Below the pieces are notes generated by a model. It had not been told where the DNA came from and searched no databases. It worked only from the letters and a program-made list of their open reading frames with translations. From NCBI GenBank assembly GCA_020025235.1, contig JAHHSL010000003.1, positions 36,761 to 100,760 of the forward strand: DNA of 64,000 nucleotides. Direction: 5' to 3'. This document shows positions 50,905 to 59,840 of the stretch, one piece after another (the stretch's first letter is position 1; every line of letters starts with the position of its first letter). The DNA is from Ruthenibacterium sp. Lineage in GTDB: Bacteria; Bacillota; Clostridia; Oscillospirales; Ruminococcaceae. Made by a program: the position numbers and the translations under genes.

Positions 50905-52275
50905 ATGCGGCCTGTTTTGTCAAGCGTGCTGCTGCGGGGGCTGGGCGAGCTGCCCGGCGACCCGGAAATCACACAGGTAGTCACCGACAGCCGTGCGGCT
51001 TCGTCCGGCAGTCTGTTTGTATGCATCAAAGGGGAACGCGTCGACGGACACGATTATGCGCGCAGGGCGCTGGATGCCGGTGCGGCAGGTCTTCTGGTGG
51101 AGCATGAAGTGGAAGATGTGCCCGCGCAAAAGTGTGTCATCGTCCCCGATGCACTGGACGCCATGATCCGAATGGGGGCGAACTACCGCGCGCAGTTTGC
51201 ACCGGTGGTGGTGGGCGTCACCGGCAGCGTCGGAAAAACAACGACAAAGGAATTCTGCGCCGCAGTGTTTTCCGCCTTTGGCGAGACGCTGAAGACCGAG
51301 GGCAACCAGAACAACGAGATCGGCATGCCGAACACACTGTTCCGCATGGAGGAAAGCACGCAGTACGCCGTGGTGGAAATGGGCATGCAGGGTCTTGGGG
51401 AAATCGAAAAGCTGACGCTTGCGGCTCAGCCCGCCGGCGCGGTCATCAGCTGTATCGGTACATCGCATCTGGAACAGCTGGGCACGCGGGAAAACATCCT
51501 GCGCGCAAAGCTGGAAATCTGCGACGGCCTGCCCGCGGGCGCGCCGGTCGTCGTAAACGGGGATGACGATTACCTGCCGGGGGCAAAGCTGCGCGGCGAT
51601 TTGAAAAAGGTGCTGTTCGCCGTTGACAATAAAGAGGCGGACGTGCGCGCCACGGATATCAAGGCGGATGCGGAAAATACAAAATTTACGATCCGTGACC
51701 GCGAATACGGCAGCTTCCCCGCGCAGATCCCGGCACTGGGCGTGCACAATGTGCGCAATGCGCTGTCTGCTTATACGATCGCGACCCGCCTTGGGCTGGA
51801 TGCGGCCAAGGCGGCGGCTGCGCTTGCCGATTATAAAACAACCGGTCACCGTCAGCATGTGGTGCGCCACAACGGCGTGATCGTGATCGAGGACTGCTAC
51901 AATGCAAACCCGGACAGCATGCGCGCCGCGCTGAGGACTCTGCAGGATTATCCGGCAGACGGGCGCAGGGTCGCGGTGCTGGGGGATATGTTCGAGCTTG
52001 GCAGCATCACGGAAAAGGCGCACGCTGAAATCGGGCGCATTGTGGCAAGCAGCCGCATCGACTTGCTGCTGACGGTGGGCGAAGCGATGCGCACGGCGCA
52101 CCACCAGGCGCAGGCGCTGGGTGTGCCTGCAACACACTGCAAATCAAAGGAAGACGTGGTTTCGATCCTGCGCTTTTACTGCCGGCCGGGCGATGTGGTT
52201 TTGGTGAAAGCAAGTCACGGCATGGCGTTTGAAACGATCCTGCAGGGCTTTTATGCGCAGGAGACCGAAACATAA
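50905..52275 (+). CDS. murF: UDP-MurNAc-tripeptide:D-alanyl-D-alanine ligase MurF
   Basis: 456 residues with the Mur-ligase layout: N-terminal VTDSRAASSGSLFVCIKGE, ATP loop GVTGSVGKTTTKE, EGNQNNEIGMP (typical of MurF), and VIEDCYNANPDSM in the C-terminal domain. It adds D-Ala-D-Ala to complete the pentapeptide. GGGAGG lies 9 bases before the ATG; a longer frame overlaps the end of murE. Confidence 0.96.
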   Translation: MRPVLSSVLLRGLGELPGDPEITQVVTDSRAASSGSLFVCIKGERVDGHDYARRALDAGAAGLLVEHEVEDVPAQKCVIVPDALDAMIRMGANYRAQFAPVVVGVTGSVGKTTTKEFCAAVFSAFGETLKTEGNQNNEIGMPNTLFRMEESTQYAVVEMGMQGLGEIEKLTLAAQPAGAVISCIGTSHLEQLGTRENILRAKLEICDGLPAGAPVVVNGDDDYLPGAKLRGDLKKVLFAVDNKEADVRATDIKADAENTKFTIRDREYGSFPAQIPALGVHNVRNALSAYTIATRLGLDAAKAAAALADYKTTGHRQHVVRHNGVIVIEDCYNANPDSMRAALRTLQDYPADGRRVAVLGDMFELGSITEKAHAEIGRIVASSRIDLLLTVGEAMRTAHHQAQALGVPATHCKSKEDVVSILRFYCRPGDVVLVKASHGMAFETILQGFYAQETET

Positions 52276-52345
52276 AAAGCCCTGTTCGGAACAGGGAACA
52301 AGGACGCAGAATGATCTGCGCAAAATATTTGGGAGCGTGTAAACA

Positions 52346-53359
52346 ATGGAAAAATATGCCCTTATGGCAGCGGCCTTCGGTGCGCTGCTGATTACGGCAG
52401 CTTCGGGAATCGTCATCATTCCCGCACTTCGCAAAATGAAATTCGGCCAGACGATCAAGGAAATCGGCCCGACGTGGCATCAGGGAAAAAACGGTACGCC
52501 GACCATGGGCGGGCTGATGTTCTACCTTGGCGATCTGATCGGCGTCGTGCTGGGCTATACCGTGCTTGCACTCAGCGTGCCGGAACTGCTGGGCGGCTGG
52601 ATGTCCAACACCAGCGTTTCGCTGCTGATCGGCGTGCTGACGGCATATGCGTTCGGTTTTGTCGGCTTTGTGGACGATTACATCAAAGTGGTGAAGAAAC
52701 GCAACCTCGGCCTGAAGGCGCGCTATAAGATCATTGCACAGATCCTGATCACGGGCGCTTATCTTGCGTCGCTGCATCTTTCGGGCATGCTTTCCACCGT
52801 TGTCACGCTGCCGCTGTTCGGCGCGGTCGATTTCGGCTGGACGTTCTATGTGATCTCCTACCTGCTGATCATCGGCATGGTGAACGCCGTCAACCTGACG
52901 GACGGCATCGACGGCCTTGCGTCGAGCGTCACATTCATCGTTATGATGGGCTTTATGTTTATTTCAAGCCTTTTGGGAAATACTACCATGGCACTCTTTG
53001 CGGCGGCGGTTGCCGGCGGATGCGCCGGGTTCCTTGCGTGGAACTTCTATCCCGCAAAGACCTTTATGGGCGACACGGGCAGCATGTTCCTCGGCGGCGC
53101 AGTTGTTGCGGCAGCCTACGGCATCGGCCGTCCGGAGCTGCTGATCTTCCTTGGCATCATCTACCTGATCGAGGCGTTCAGCGTTATGCTTCAGGTGTCG
53201 TATTTCAAGCTGACGCACGGCAAGCGCATCTTTAAGATGAGCCCGATCCACCACCATTTTGAAATGTGCGGCTGGAGCGAGGTGAAGATCGTGGGCGTGT
53301 TCAGCTTCATCACGCTTGCGGGCGTGATTTTGGGCGGTATTTTTGTATATGTTTCCTGA
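52346..53359 (+). CDS. mraY: Phospho-N-acetylmuramoyl-pentapeptide transferase MraY
   Basis: 337 residues, about ten membrane helices. Signatures are GTPTMGGLMF, FVDDYIKV with the Asp pair, NLTDGIDGLASSV, and SPIHHHFE. It transfers phospho-MurNAc-pentapeptide to undecaprenyl phosphate, forming lipid I. A CCCTGTT/AACAGGG hairpin without T run lies in the 70-base gap after murF. Confidence 0.96.
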   Translation: MEKYALMAAAFGALLITAASGIVIIPALRKMKFGQTIKEIGPTWHQGKNGTPTMGGLMFYLGDLIGVVLGYTVLALSVPELLGGWMSNTSVSLLIGVLTAYAFGFVGFVDDYIKVVKKRNLGLKARYKIIAQILITGAYLASLHLSGMLSTVVTLPLFGAVDFGWTFYVISYLLIIGMVNAVNLTDGIDGLASSVTFIVMMGFMFISSLLGNTTMALFAAAVAGGCAGFLAWNFYPAKTFMGDTGSMFLGGAVVAAAYGIGRPELLIFLGIIYLIEAFSVMLQVSYFKLTHGKRIFKMSPIHHHFEMCGWSEVKIVGVFSFITLAGVILGGIFVYVS

Positions 53360-53408
53360 CAGCGCCGGCGCACAGCCGGGCGCAGAATAAACGGATCGGA
53401 GGGCAGGC

Positions 53409-54569
53409 ATGCCGGCACGAGCAAAAAATTTAAAACAAAAAGCAGAAAAAAGGATCCAGATGCTTCGGCAGCCGCCGATCGACAAGCCGTTTCTTGTCAT
53501 CGTGTGCACGCTTGTGATGTTCGGGCTGGTGATGCTGTTCAGCGCAAGCTACGCAACGGCGTACTACCGCTTCAAGGGCAACAGCTTTCACTTCATCGGC
53601 CAGCAGTTTGCGTTTGCGGTGCTGGGCATTGCCGTGATGACGGCGGTATCGTTCTTCGATTATCATATCCTTCATAAATTTGCACTGCCGATCATGGGGA
53701 TCACCGTGGTTCTGCTGATCGTGGTGCTGTTCATGCCGGAGCTGAACCATGCAAAGCGGTGGATCTTCACGCCGGTGGGCACCTTTCAGCCTTCGGAAGT
53801 GGCAAAATTTGCGGTAATCGTGCTGTTTGCCCAGATCATTGCCATGAACCACGAACGCATGAAGTCGTTCACCTACGGCGTTCTGCCGTTTTTGGTGATC
53901 CTGTCCGGCCTTGCGCTGCTGATGCTGGCAGAACCGCACGTTTCCGGTACGGTTCTGCTTTTGGGCATCGGGGGTCTGATGATGTTCGTGGGCGGAACGG
54001 GGCTTGGGTGGTTCGGCCTTGCCATCGGCGGCTTCGGCGGCGCGATCGGCACGGCGCTGCTGCTGTTCCCCAGCCTTAAAGGCCGTATCATGGGCCGTGT
54101 GGAGCACTGGCTCAACCCGTGGCTCGATCCGCTCGGTGACGGACACCAGACGATCCAGAGCCTTTACGCAATCGGCTCCGGCGGGCTGACGGGGCTTGGG
54201 ATCGGCAATTCCAAGCAAAAGCACCTGTATCTGCCCGAACCGCAGAACGACTTTATCTTTGCGGTCGTGTGCGAGGAGCTTGGCTTCATCGGGGCGCTGA
54301 TCGTAATTGCGCTGTTCGTCGCACTGCTTTTGCGCGGGGTGTACATTGCATGCCATGCAAAGGATAAATTCGGTGCGATGCTGGTTGCGGGAATCACGAT
54401 CCAGGTGACGCTGCAGGCCATGTTCAACATCGCGGTCGTCACGAACACGATCCCGAATACCGGCATCAGTCTGCCGTTCTTTTCCTATGGAGGCACGTCG
54501 CTGCTGATGCTGTTGGGGGAAATGGGCGTGGTATTGTCGGTATCGCGACAAAGCAGTATCGAAAAATGA
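53409..54569 (+). CDS. ftsW: Septal peptidoglycan glycosyltransferase FtsW (SEDS family)
   Basis: 386 residues with about ten membrane helices after a basic N-terminus. SEDS motifs are AKRWI, FQPSEVAKF, the LYAIGSGGLTGLGIGNSKQK loop, LPEPQNDFIFAV with the essential Asp, and NTGISLPFFSYGGTS. It polymerises glycan strands from lipid II with the class B PBP. SpoVE is a close alternative; FtsW is favoured by the dcw position. No murD gene lies between mraY and ftsW (only 49 bases). Confidence 0.93.
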   Translation: MPARAKNLKQKAEKRIQMLRQPPIDKPFLVIVCTLVMFGLVMLFSASYATAYYRFKGNSFHFIGQQFAFAVLGIAVMTAVSFFDYHILHKFALPIMGITVVLLIVVLFMPELNHAKRWIFTPVGTFQPSEVAKFAVIVLFAQIIAMNHERMKSFTYGVLPFLVILSGLALLMLAEPHVSGTVLLLGIGGLMMFVGGTGLGWFGLAIGGFGGAIGTALLLFPSLKGRIMGRVEHWLNPWLDPLGDGHQTIQSLYAIGSGGLTGLGIGNSKQKHLYLPEPQNDFIFAVVCEELGFIGALIVIALFVALLLRGVYIACHAKDKFGAMLVAGITIQVTLQAMFNIAVVTNTIPNTGISLPFFSYGGTSLLMLLGEMGVVLSVSRQSSIEK

Positions 54570-54609
54570 CAGGCACCCCAAAGGTGCATTTTATAAGCTG
54601 GAGGTCACT

Positions 54610-55734
54610 ATGCGTATCCTGATCGCAGCCGGCGGTACAGCCGGGCATATCAATCCGGCGCTTGCAATAGCGGGCGCAATCAAAAAACGTCATCCGGACG
54701 CCGAAATCCACTTTGCCGGCAGGGAAAAGGGAATGGAATACGGGCTTGTCACCAAGGCAGGGTATCCGTTCCACCCGATCGAGGTAAACGGGATCCAGCG
54801 CCGCCTGACGCCGAAAAATATTGCGCGCAACGCGGCGGCTTTGTATCATCTGGCACTCAGCGGGCCGCGTGCCAATGCCATTCTGCGGCAGGTGCAGCCC
54901 GATCTTGTCATCGGCACGGGCGGATACGTCAGCGGGCCGGTGGTACAGGCTGCGGCAAAGAAAAAGATCCATACGGCGGTGCACGAACAGAACGCTTTCC
55001 CGGGCGTAACAAACAAGATCCTGGCAAAGCAGGTGGACCGCGTGTTTGCCGCAATGCCGGACGCGGTGCAGCGCCTTGGCGCGCCGGATAAAACGACTGT
55101 TACAGGCAACCCCGTGCGCACGGAAATGTTTCATCTGGACCGTGCGGCGGCACGCCGTGCACTGGGCGCAAAGGACGGGCAGATCGTGATCGTTTCGTTC
55201 GGCGGCAGCCTTGGCGCACAGGTGGTGGGCGAACGTGTGGCAGACCTTGCAAAGTGGGAAATCGCCAACCGCGATTTTATTCATGTGCATGCAACGGGCA
55301 GCATTGAAAAAGCCGATTTTGCAAAGCTTGCAAAAGAACTGGGCATCGATCACAGCCCGAAGTTCATCATACGCGAATACATCGACAACATGCCGGAAAT
55401 GCTTGCGGCGGCAGACCTTGTCATCAGCCGTGCCGGTGCGCTGACGCTGGCGGAAATTGCGGCAGTGGGGCGTGCGTCGGTGCTGATCCCTTCGCCGAAC
55501 GTTGCGGAAAATCATCAGTACCACAATGCCATGCAGCTGCAGAAGCTCGGCGCGGCCATTGTGGCGGAAGAAAAAGACCTGACCGGTGAAAAGCTGATCG
55601 AAATTGTAGATTCACTGACAAAAGATCCGGCGGAGCTGATGACAATGGGCGCGAAGGCCAAGGCGCTTGCGCAGCCGGATTCGCTCGACCGCATCTGCGA
55701 TCAGCTGGACGAATTGCTGGAAAACAAAGCGTAA
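54610..55734 (+). CDS. murG: UDP-GlcNAc transferase MurG
   Basis: 374 residues, a GT28 enzyme. GGTAGHINPALA at the N-terminus, GGYVSGPV, HEQNAFPG, and GGSLGAQ bind lipid I and UDP-GlcNAc, and SRAGALTLAEIAAVGRASVLIP binds the nucleotide. It makes lipid II at the inner face of the membrane. GGAGG precedes the ATG. Confidence 0.96.
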   Translation: MRILIAAGGTAGHINPALAIAGAIKKRHPDAEIHFAGREKGMEYGLVTKAGYPFHPIEVNGIQRRLTPKNIARNAAALYHLALSGPRANAILRQVQPDLVIGTGGYVSGPVVQAAAKKKIHTAVHEQNAFPGVTNKILAKQVDRVFAAMPDAVQRLGAPDKTTVTGNPVRTEMFHLDRAAARRALGAKDGQIVIVSFGGSLGAQVVGERVADLAKWEIANRDFIHVHATGSIEKADFAKLAKELGIDHSPKFIIREYIDNMPEMLAAADLVISRAGALTLAEIAAVGRASVLIPSPNVAENHQYHNAMQLQKLGAAIVAEEKDLTGEKLIEIVDSLTKDPAELMTMGAKAKALAQPDSLDRICDQLDELLENKA

Positions 55735-55756
55735 AAAGCCGTTTTTCACATAAAAT

Positions 55757-55818
55757 ACCCCGTTTGCATAGAATAGCACAAAGTCCCGGGAATCGGGCGC
55801 TATTTTAGGAAACGGGGT
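55757..55818 (+). promoter_or_regulatory. Long hairpin covering the murA ribosome site
   Basis: ACCCCGTTT (55757-55765) pairs with AAACGGGGT (55810-55818), and the inner AGAATAGC pairs with GCTATTTT (7 of 8). The right arm contains the A-G-G-A-A-A-C-G-G-G-G sequence that should serve as murA ribosome site. The stem would hide it, so murA translation may be regulated separately from the rest of the cluster. No T run follows, so it is not a terminator. Confidence 0.55.
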
Positions 55819-55825
55819 GCGTGAA

Positions 55826-57118
55826 ATGGAAGTTCTGACGGTGAACGGCGGCAGAGAGCTTTTCGGCAGTGTGCGGATACCGGGGGCAAAAAACAGTGTG
55901 CTGCCGATTATGGCGGCGGCGGTTTTGTGCAGGGGAACCGTGACGATCACCGACGCACCGGTGCTTTCCGATGTGCGCGCGTGCATCCGCATCCTGAACC
56001 GCATTGGGTGCGCGGTGTCGCTGTGCGGCACCAATATCCGCATCACGCCGCCCGCAAATCCGGGCAGTTCGATCCCGCATGAGCTGATGCGCTCCATGCG
56101 CTCCTCGCTTTTCTTTCTGGCGCCGATGCTCGCCCGCACGGGGCGCGCGGAAATCTGCATGCCGGGCGGCTGCCGGCTGGGTGCACGCCCGATCGACATG
56201 CATCTGGATGGTCTTGCGCACATGGGGGCAGAAATTACCGAAAAGCAGGACGGCAGCTGGCTGCTGCGCGCAGAAAACGGTTTGAAGGGCACCGAAATCG
56301 GGCTGCGCTTCCCGAGTGTCGGCGCGACGGAAACCTTGTTAATGGCGGCGTGCACGGCGCACGGCACCACCGTCCTGCACAATGCGGCGCAGGAGCCGGA
56401 GGTCGTGGATCTGGCACGCTTCCTGCAATCAGCCGGTGCACAGATCAGCGGTGTGGGTACGCCGGAGCTTTGCATCACGGGTACCGATTTTCTGTTCGGC
56501 ACGCAGTACGCAGTCTGTCCGGACCGCATCACGGCGGCAACCGTGATGTGCGCCGTGGCAGGGTGCGGCGGGGAAGTCCTGCTGACGAATATCCGGTGCG
56601 GCGATGTGCAGAGCATCACACAGCTTCTGGAACGTGCAGGCTGCAGCTTTGTGCCGCTTGGAAAGGACGCGGCAGTCATCGCTTCGCACGGAAGACCGCG
56701 TGCGCCCGGCAGCTGGAAAACCGGTGTGCATCCGGATTTCCCGACGGACGCCGCCCCGCTTGCCGCAGCGGCGCTTCTGCGGGCAGAGGGCGAAAGCGCC
56801 GTGACGGATTCTGTCTTTGAAAATCGCTTTGCATGCGCCGATGGCTTTTGCCGCATGGGCGCACAGGCACAGGTGAGCGGCAGAACGCTGCGGCTGAACG
56901 GTGTGCCGGAGCTTTGCGGCGCGCACGTCACCGCGCCGGATCTGCGCGGCGGCGCGGCACTTGTGCTTGCGGCGCTGCAGGCACAGGGCACAAGCGTGAT
57001 CGCGGGGACCGAACACATCAACCGCGGATATGAAAACATCGCAGCGCTGTTTTCGCGGCTCGGGGCATCTGTCACGGCGGCGGAAAAACAGCAGGAAGTA
57101 TCCGGGATGGCAGAATGA
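55826..57118 (+). CDS. murA: UDP-GlcNAc 1-carboxyvinyltransferase MurA
   Basis: 430 residues. NGGRELFGSVRIPGAKNSVLP is at the start, and the active-site Cys116 lies in PGGCRLGARPID, so fosfomycin sensitivity would be expected. It starts peptidoglycan precursor synthesis by adding enolpyruvate to UDP-GlcNAc. The start at 55826 matches the family; a GTG 9 bases upstream is possible. The gene is downstream of murG, while in many Firmicutes murA lies elsewhere or before ftsQ, as here. Confidence 0.95.
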   Translation: MEVLTVNGGRELFGSVRIPGAKNSVLPIMAAAVLCRGTVTITDAPVLSDVRACIRILNRIGCAVSLCGTNIRITPPANPGSSIPHELMRSMRSSLFFLAPMLARTGRAEICMPGGCRLGARPIDMHLDGLAHMGAEITEKQDGSWLLRAENGLKGTEIGLRFPSVGATETLLMAACTAHGTTVLHNAAQEPEVVDLARFLQSAGAQISGVGTPELCITGTDFLFGTQYAVCPDRITAATVMCAVAGCGGEVLLTNIRCGDVQSITQLLERAGCSFVPLGKDAAVIASHGRPRAPGSWKTGVHPDFPTDAAPLAAAALLRAEGESAVTDSVFENRFACADGFCRMGAQAQVSGRTLRLNGVPELCGAHVTAPDLRGGAALVLAALQAQGTSVIAGTEHINRGYENIAALFSRLGASVTAAEKQQEVSGMAE

Positions 57119-57163
57119 CAGGTTTTGCCGTTTTGGGAAAAGAAAGGAAAGGAGTGGCGCGTT

Positions 57164-58429
57164 ATGGCACATTCAACGCCGCCGCACAAACCGGTTTATC
57201 CGAATCGTACATCCGGGCAGCGCAGGCAGCAGCCTGCAAGACCGGTGTATACATATAACGCCGATGCAGGAAAGCACAAGCAAAGGCAGCAGGCACACCC
57301 GATCGTCTATGATTACGACCGGATGATCGAGCAGGAGGAGCGGAAAGCAAACTCCATTGAAGTGCCATCCTTTATGCCGAAAGCTGCTGCACAGCCGCCG
57401 TCCGGCAGCCGTCCGGCAAGGCAGGAAACGGCGGCCGGTGCGACCGCGCCGCAGAAAAAGCCGCCGGTGCAGCAAAAGCGCATTCAGGAAAATATGTTTG
57501 AAATCCCGCTGTCCGAACCACAGCGCCCGCGCGCGGAGCTGTACGATCAGCATGCGCGGAAAAGACCGGAAGCGGCGGCACAGCCGCCGAAAAAAGCCGG
57601 CAAAAGGGCGGGGAAAAAACGCGCCCGAAAAAAGCAGCCCGCAACGCCGGGGCAGGCGCGCCGCCGCAGGATACGGCGCGCCATTACGGCAGGGGTGCTG
57701 GCAGCGGTTCTGCTGACGGCGGGCGTGCTGATTTCAGCCGCCGTGCTGTTCAAGATCAAGACCGTATCGGTGGAATCCACAGGCGAAGCGCTGATGTACG
57801 AAAACAATCAGATCATGGCGGTGTTCGGGCATCCTGCGGGGGAAAACCTGTTCGGATTCAGTGTCCGGGAAACCCAGCAGAATATGGAACAGGCGCTGCC
57901 GTATCTGGAACAGGTGCATATCAAGCGGCGCCTGCCGGATGAAATCGTCATTTCGGCGTCTCCCGCCGTGGAATCGTATGCCGTGGAAAGCGAAAGCGGC
58001 GGCTGGGCGGTGCTGAGTGCTTCCGGAAAGGTGCTTCGCACCGCGGAAGAACCGCCGGAGGGCGTGGTGCGGATCGACGGCGCACAGGCGGCTGCACCGG
58101 TTCCGGGGCAGGCTGTGCACTTTACGGAAGAGGACAAGCTGGAAGCGATGCAGCTGATTTTCGCGACGGCGGCAAAGCAGGAACTCGGCCCGATCGGGCA
58201 GATCGACCTTACGAATATGATGGAGATCAGCGTTCTGTATCAGGACCGCATCCGCATCATTCTCGGAACCGTGAACGACATGGAATACAAGATCGAATGG
58301 GCATGGAAGCTTCTTACGCCGGAACAGACGGAAAACAGCCTTGGAACCGAGGATCGCGGAACGCTGGATGTCAGTTCGCGCGGCAACGATGGTCTGGGCC
58401 GTGCACGCTGGCGCGCGGGCGTTCTGTAA
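57164..58429 (+). CDS. ftsQ: Cell division protein FtsQ/DivIB
   Basis: 421 residues. The cytoplasmic N-terminus of about 170 residues is unusually long, rich in Pro, Gln, Lys and Arg, ending KKRARKKQ. One membrane helix (about 173-195) is followed by a POTRA domain (FKIKTVSVESTGEALMY to LEQVHIKRRLPDEIVI) and the FtsQ beta region. It links FtsL and FtsB to the divisome. AAGGAG precedes the chosen ATG; a longer frame lacks a ribosome site. The basic tail may bind DNA or membrane. Confidence 0.88.
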   Translation: MAHSTPPHKPVYPNRTSGQRRQQPARPVYTYNADAGKHKQRQQAHPIVYDYDRMIEQEERKANSIEVPSFMPKAAAQPPSGSRPARQETAAGATAPQKKPPVQQKRIQENMFEIPLSEPQRPRAELYDQHARKRPEAAAQPPKKAGKRAGKKRARKKQPATPGQARRRRIRRAITAGVLAAVLLTAGVLISAAVLFKIKTVSVESTGEALMYENNQIMAVFGHPAGENLFGFSVRETQQNMEQALPYLEQVHIKRRLPDEIVISASPAVESYAVESESGGWAVLSASGKVLRTAEEPPEGVVRIDGAQAAAPVPGQAVHFTEEDKLEAMQLIFATAAKQELGPIGQIDLTNMMEISVLYQDRIRIILGTVNDMEYKIEWAWKLLTPEQTENSLGTEDRGTLDVSSRGNDGLGRARWRAGVL

Positions 58430-58474
58430 GCAAAATACAAACTGTTAAATTTTTGGATAATATCAAAACAGCTA

Positions 58475-58503
58475 TTGAAATCGCTGTGAAAATCTGGTAT
58501 CCT
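58475..58503 (+). promoter_or_regulatory. Possible promoter of ftsZ
   Basis: TTGAAA and TATCCT are 17 bases apart with an extended -10 (TGG). The 11 bases around the -10 are identical to those of the uracil-permease promoter at 6473-6483. Confidence 0.5.
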
Positions 58504-58570
58504 TATAATTAATATATAGTGTAAAAAATACAGCACATAGAATAAAAAATAGTCTTTAGGGGGAATTCAC

Positions 58571-59761
58571 GTGGCTTTTATCCTCGATGAAGAAGTTCTG
58601 AATATAACGAATATCAAGGTCGTAGGTGTCGGCGGCGGCGGCGGAAACGCTGTGAACCGCATGGTACAGAGCGGCCTGCGCGGCGTTGAATTTATCAGCA
58701 TGAATACCGACCAGCAGGTTCTGTTTGAATCCAAGGCGACCCAGAAGGTCCAGCTTGGCGCAAAGCTGACGAAGGGCCGCGGCGCAGGTGCAGATCCCGA
58801 AATCGGCCAGCGCAGTGCAGAAGAAAGCCGCGATGAAATTGCAACCGCACTCAAGGGCGCACAGATGGTCTTTATCACGGCCGGCATGGGCGGCGGCACT
58901 GGTACGGGTGCTGCTCCGGTCGTTGCAGAGGTTGCAAAGGAACTGGGCATCCTCACGGTCGGCATCGTCACAAAGCCGTTCGCGTTCGAGGGCAAGCGCA
59001 AAATGAATATGGCTGAAATCGGTATTGCAGGCCTTTTGGACCGCGTCGATTCCCTGATCGTCATCCCGAACGAACGCCTGAAGCTCATCAGCCAGGAAAA
59101 GATCACGCTCCTTAACGCATTTGAAGCGGCAGATAATGTCCTGCGTCAGGGTGTTGAAAGCATTTCCTCGCTGATCAACGTTACATCGTTCATCAACCTT
59201 GACTTTGCGGACGTGCGCAGCATCATGAAGGATGCGGGCTATGCACACATGGGCGTTGGCTCTGCAAAGGGCGCCAACAAGGCGGAAGACGCTGCAAACG
59301 CAGCCGTTTCCAGCCCCCTGCTGGAGACAAGCATTTCCGGCGCACGCGGCGTTATCATCAACATCACATCTTCTCCGGATATCGGACTGGAAGATGTCGA
59401 AAAAGCAGCAAGCATCATTTCCAATTCGGCACATCCGGATGCAAATATCATCTGGGGTACTGCATTTGATGAAAGCATGAAGGACGAAATGTGCATCACG
59501 GTGATTGCAACCGGTTTTGACGCCGGCATGCCGGAAGAAGGAATGCGCGAAGAGACCGTTGCGCCGACGGCTACCACCTTCGGCAGCAATACCTTCGTTT
59601 ATAAAAACGATGTTCAGCCTGCCGCTCCGGTACAGCATGTGCAGCAGGTTCAGCAGGCACAGCAGGTTCAGGCAGCAAGCGAGCCGAAGCCCGCAGCGCC
59701 GACCGAGGAAAACGATTATTTCGATGATATCCTCACCCTGTTGAATAACCGCAGCAACTAA
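58571..59761 (+). CDS. ftsZ: Cell division GTPase FtsZ (GTG start)
   Basis: 396 residues. The tubulin signature GGGTGTG is at 107-113, GVGGGGGNAVNRM binds nucleotide, and NLDFADV carries the T7-loop residues. A Gln/Val-rich linker ends in a conserved C-terminal peptide (YFDDILTLLNNRSN) that binds partners. It forms the Z ring. GGGGG lies 8 bases before the GTG. No ftsA precedes it. Confidence 0.97.
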   Translation: MAFILDEEVLNITNIKVVGVGGGGGNAVNRMVQSGLRGVEFISMNTDQQVLFESKATQKVQLGAKLTKGRGAGADPEIGQRSAEESRDEIATALKGAQMVFITAGMGGGTGTGAAPVVAEVAKELGILTVGIVTKPFAFEGKRKMNMAEIGIAGLLDRVDSLIVIPNERLKLISQEKITLLNAFEAADNVLRQGVESISSLINVTSFINLDFADVRSIMKDAGYAHMGVGSAKGANKAEDAANAAVSSPLLETSISGARGVIINITSSPDIGLEDVEKAASIISNSAHPDANIIWGTAFDESMKDEMCITVIATGFDAGMPEEGMREETVAPTATTFGSNTFVYKNDVQPAAPVQHVQQVQQAQQVQAASEPKPAAPTEENDYFDDILTLLNNRSN

Positions 59762-59772
59762 GAGTTTTTAGA

Positions 59773-59801
59773 AAAGCGGGGCGTACGCGCCCCGCTTTTT
59801 T
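59773..59801 (+). terminator. Terminator after ftsZ
   Basis: AAAGCGGGGCG pairs with CGCCCCGCTTT around TACG and is followed by a T run. Confidence 0.9.
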
Positions 59802-59840
59802 CGCTAGAGAAATCAGACTTTGATGCAAGGAGGTGCGCAG

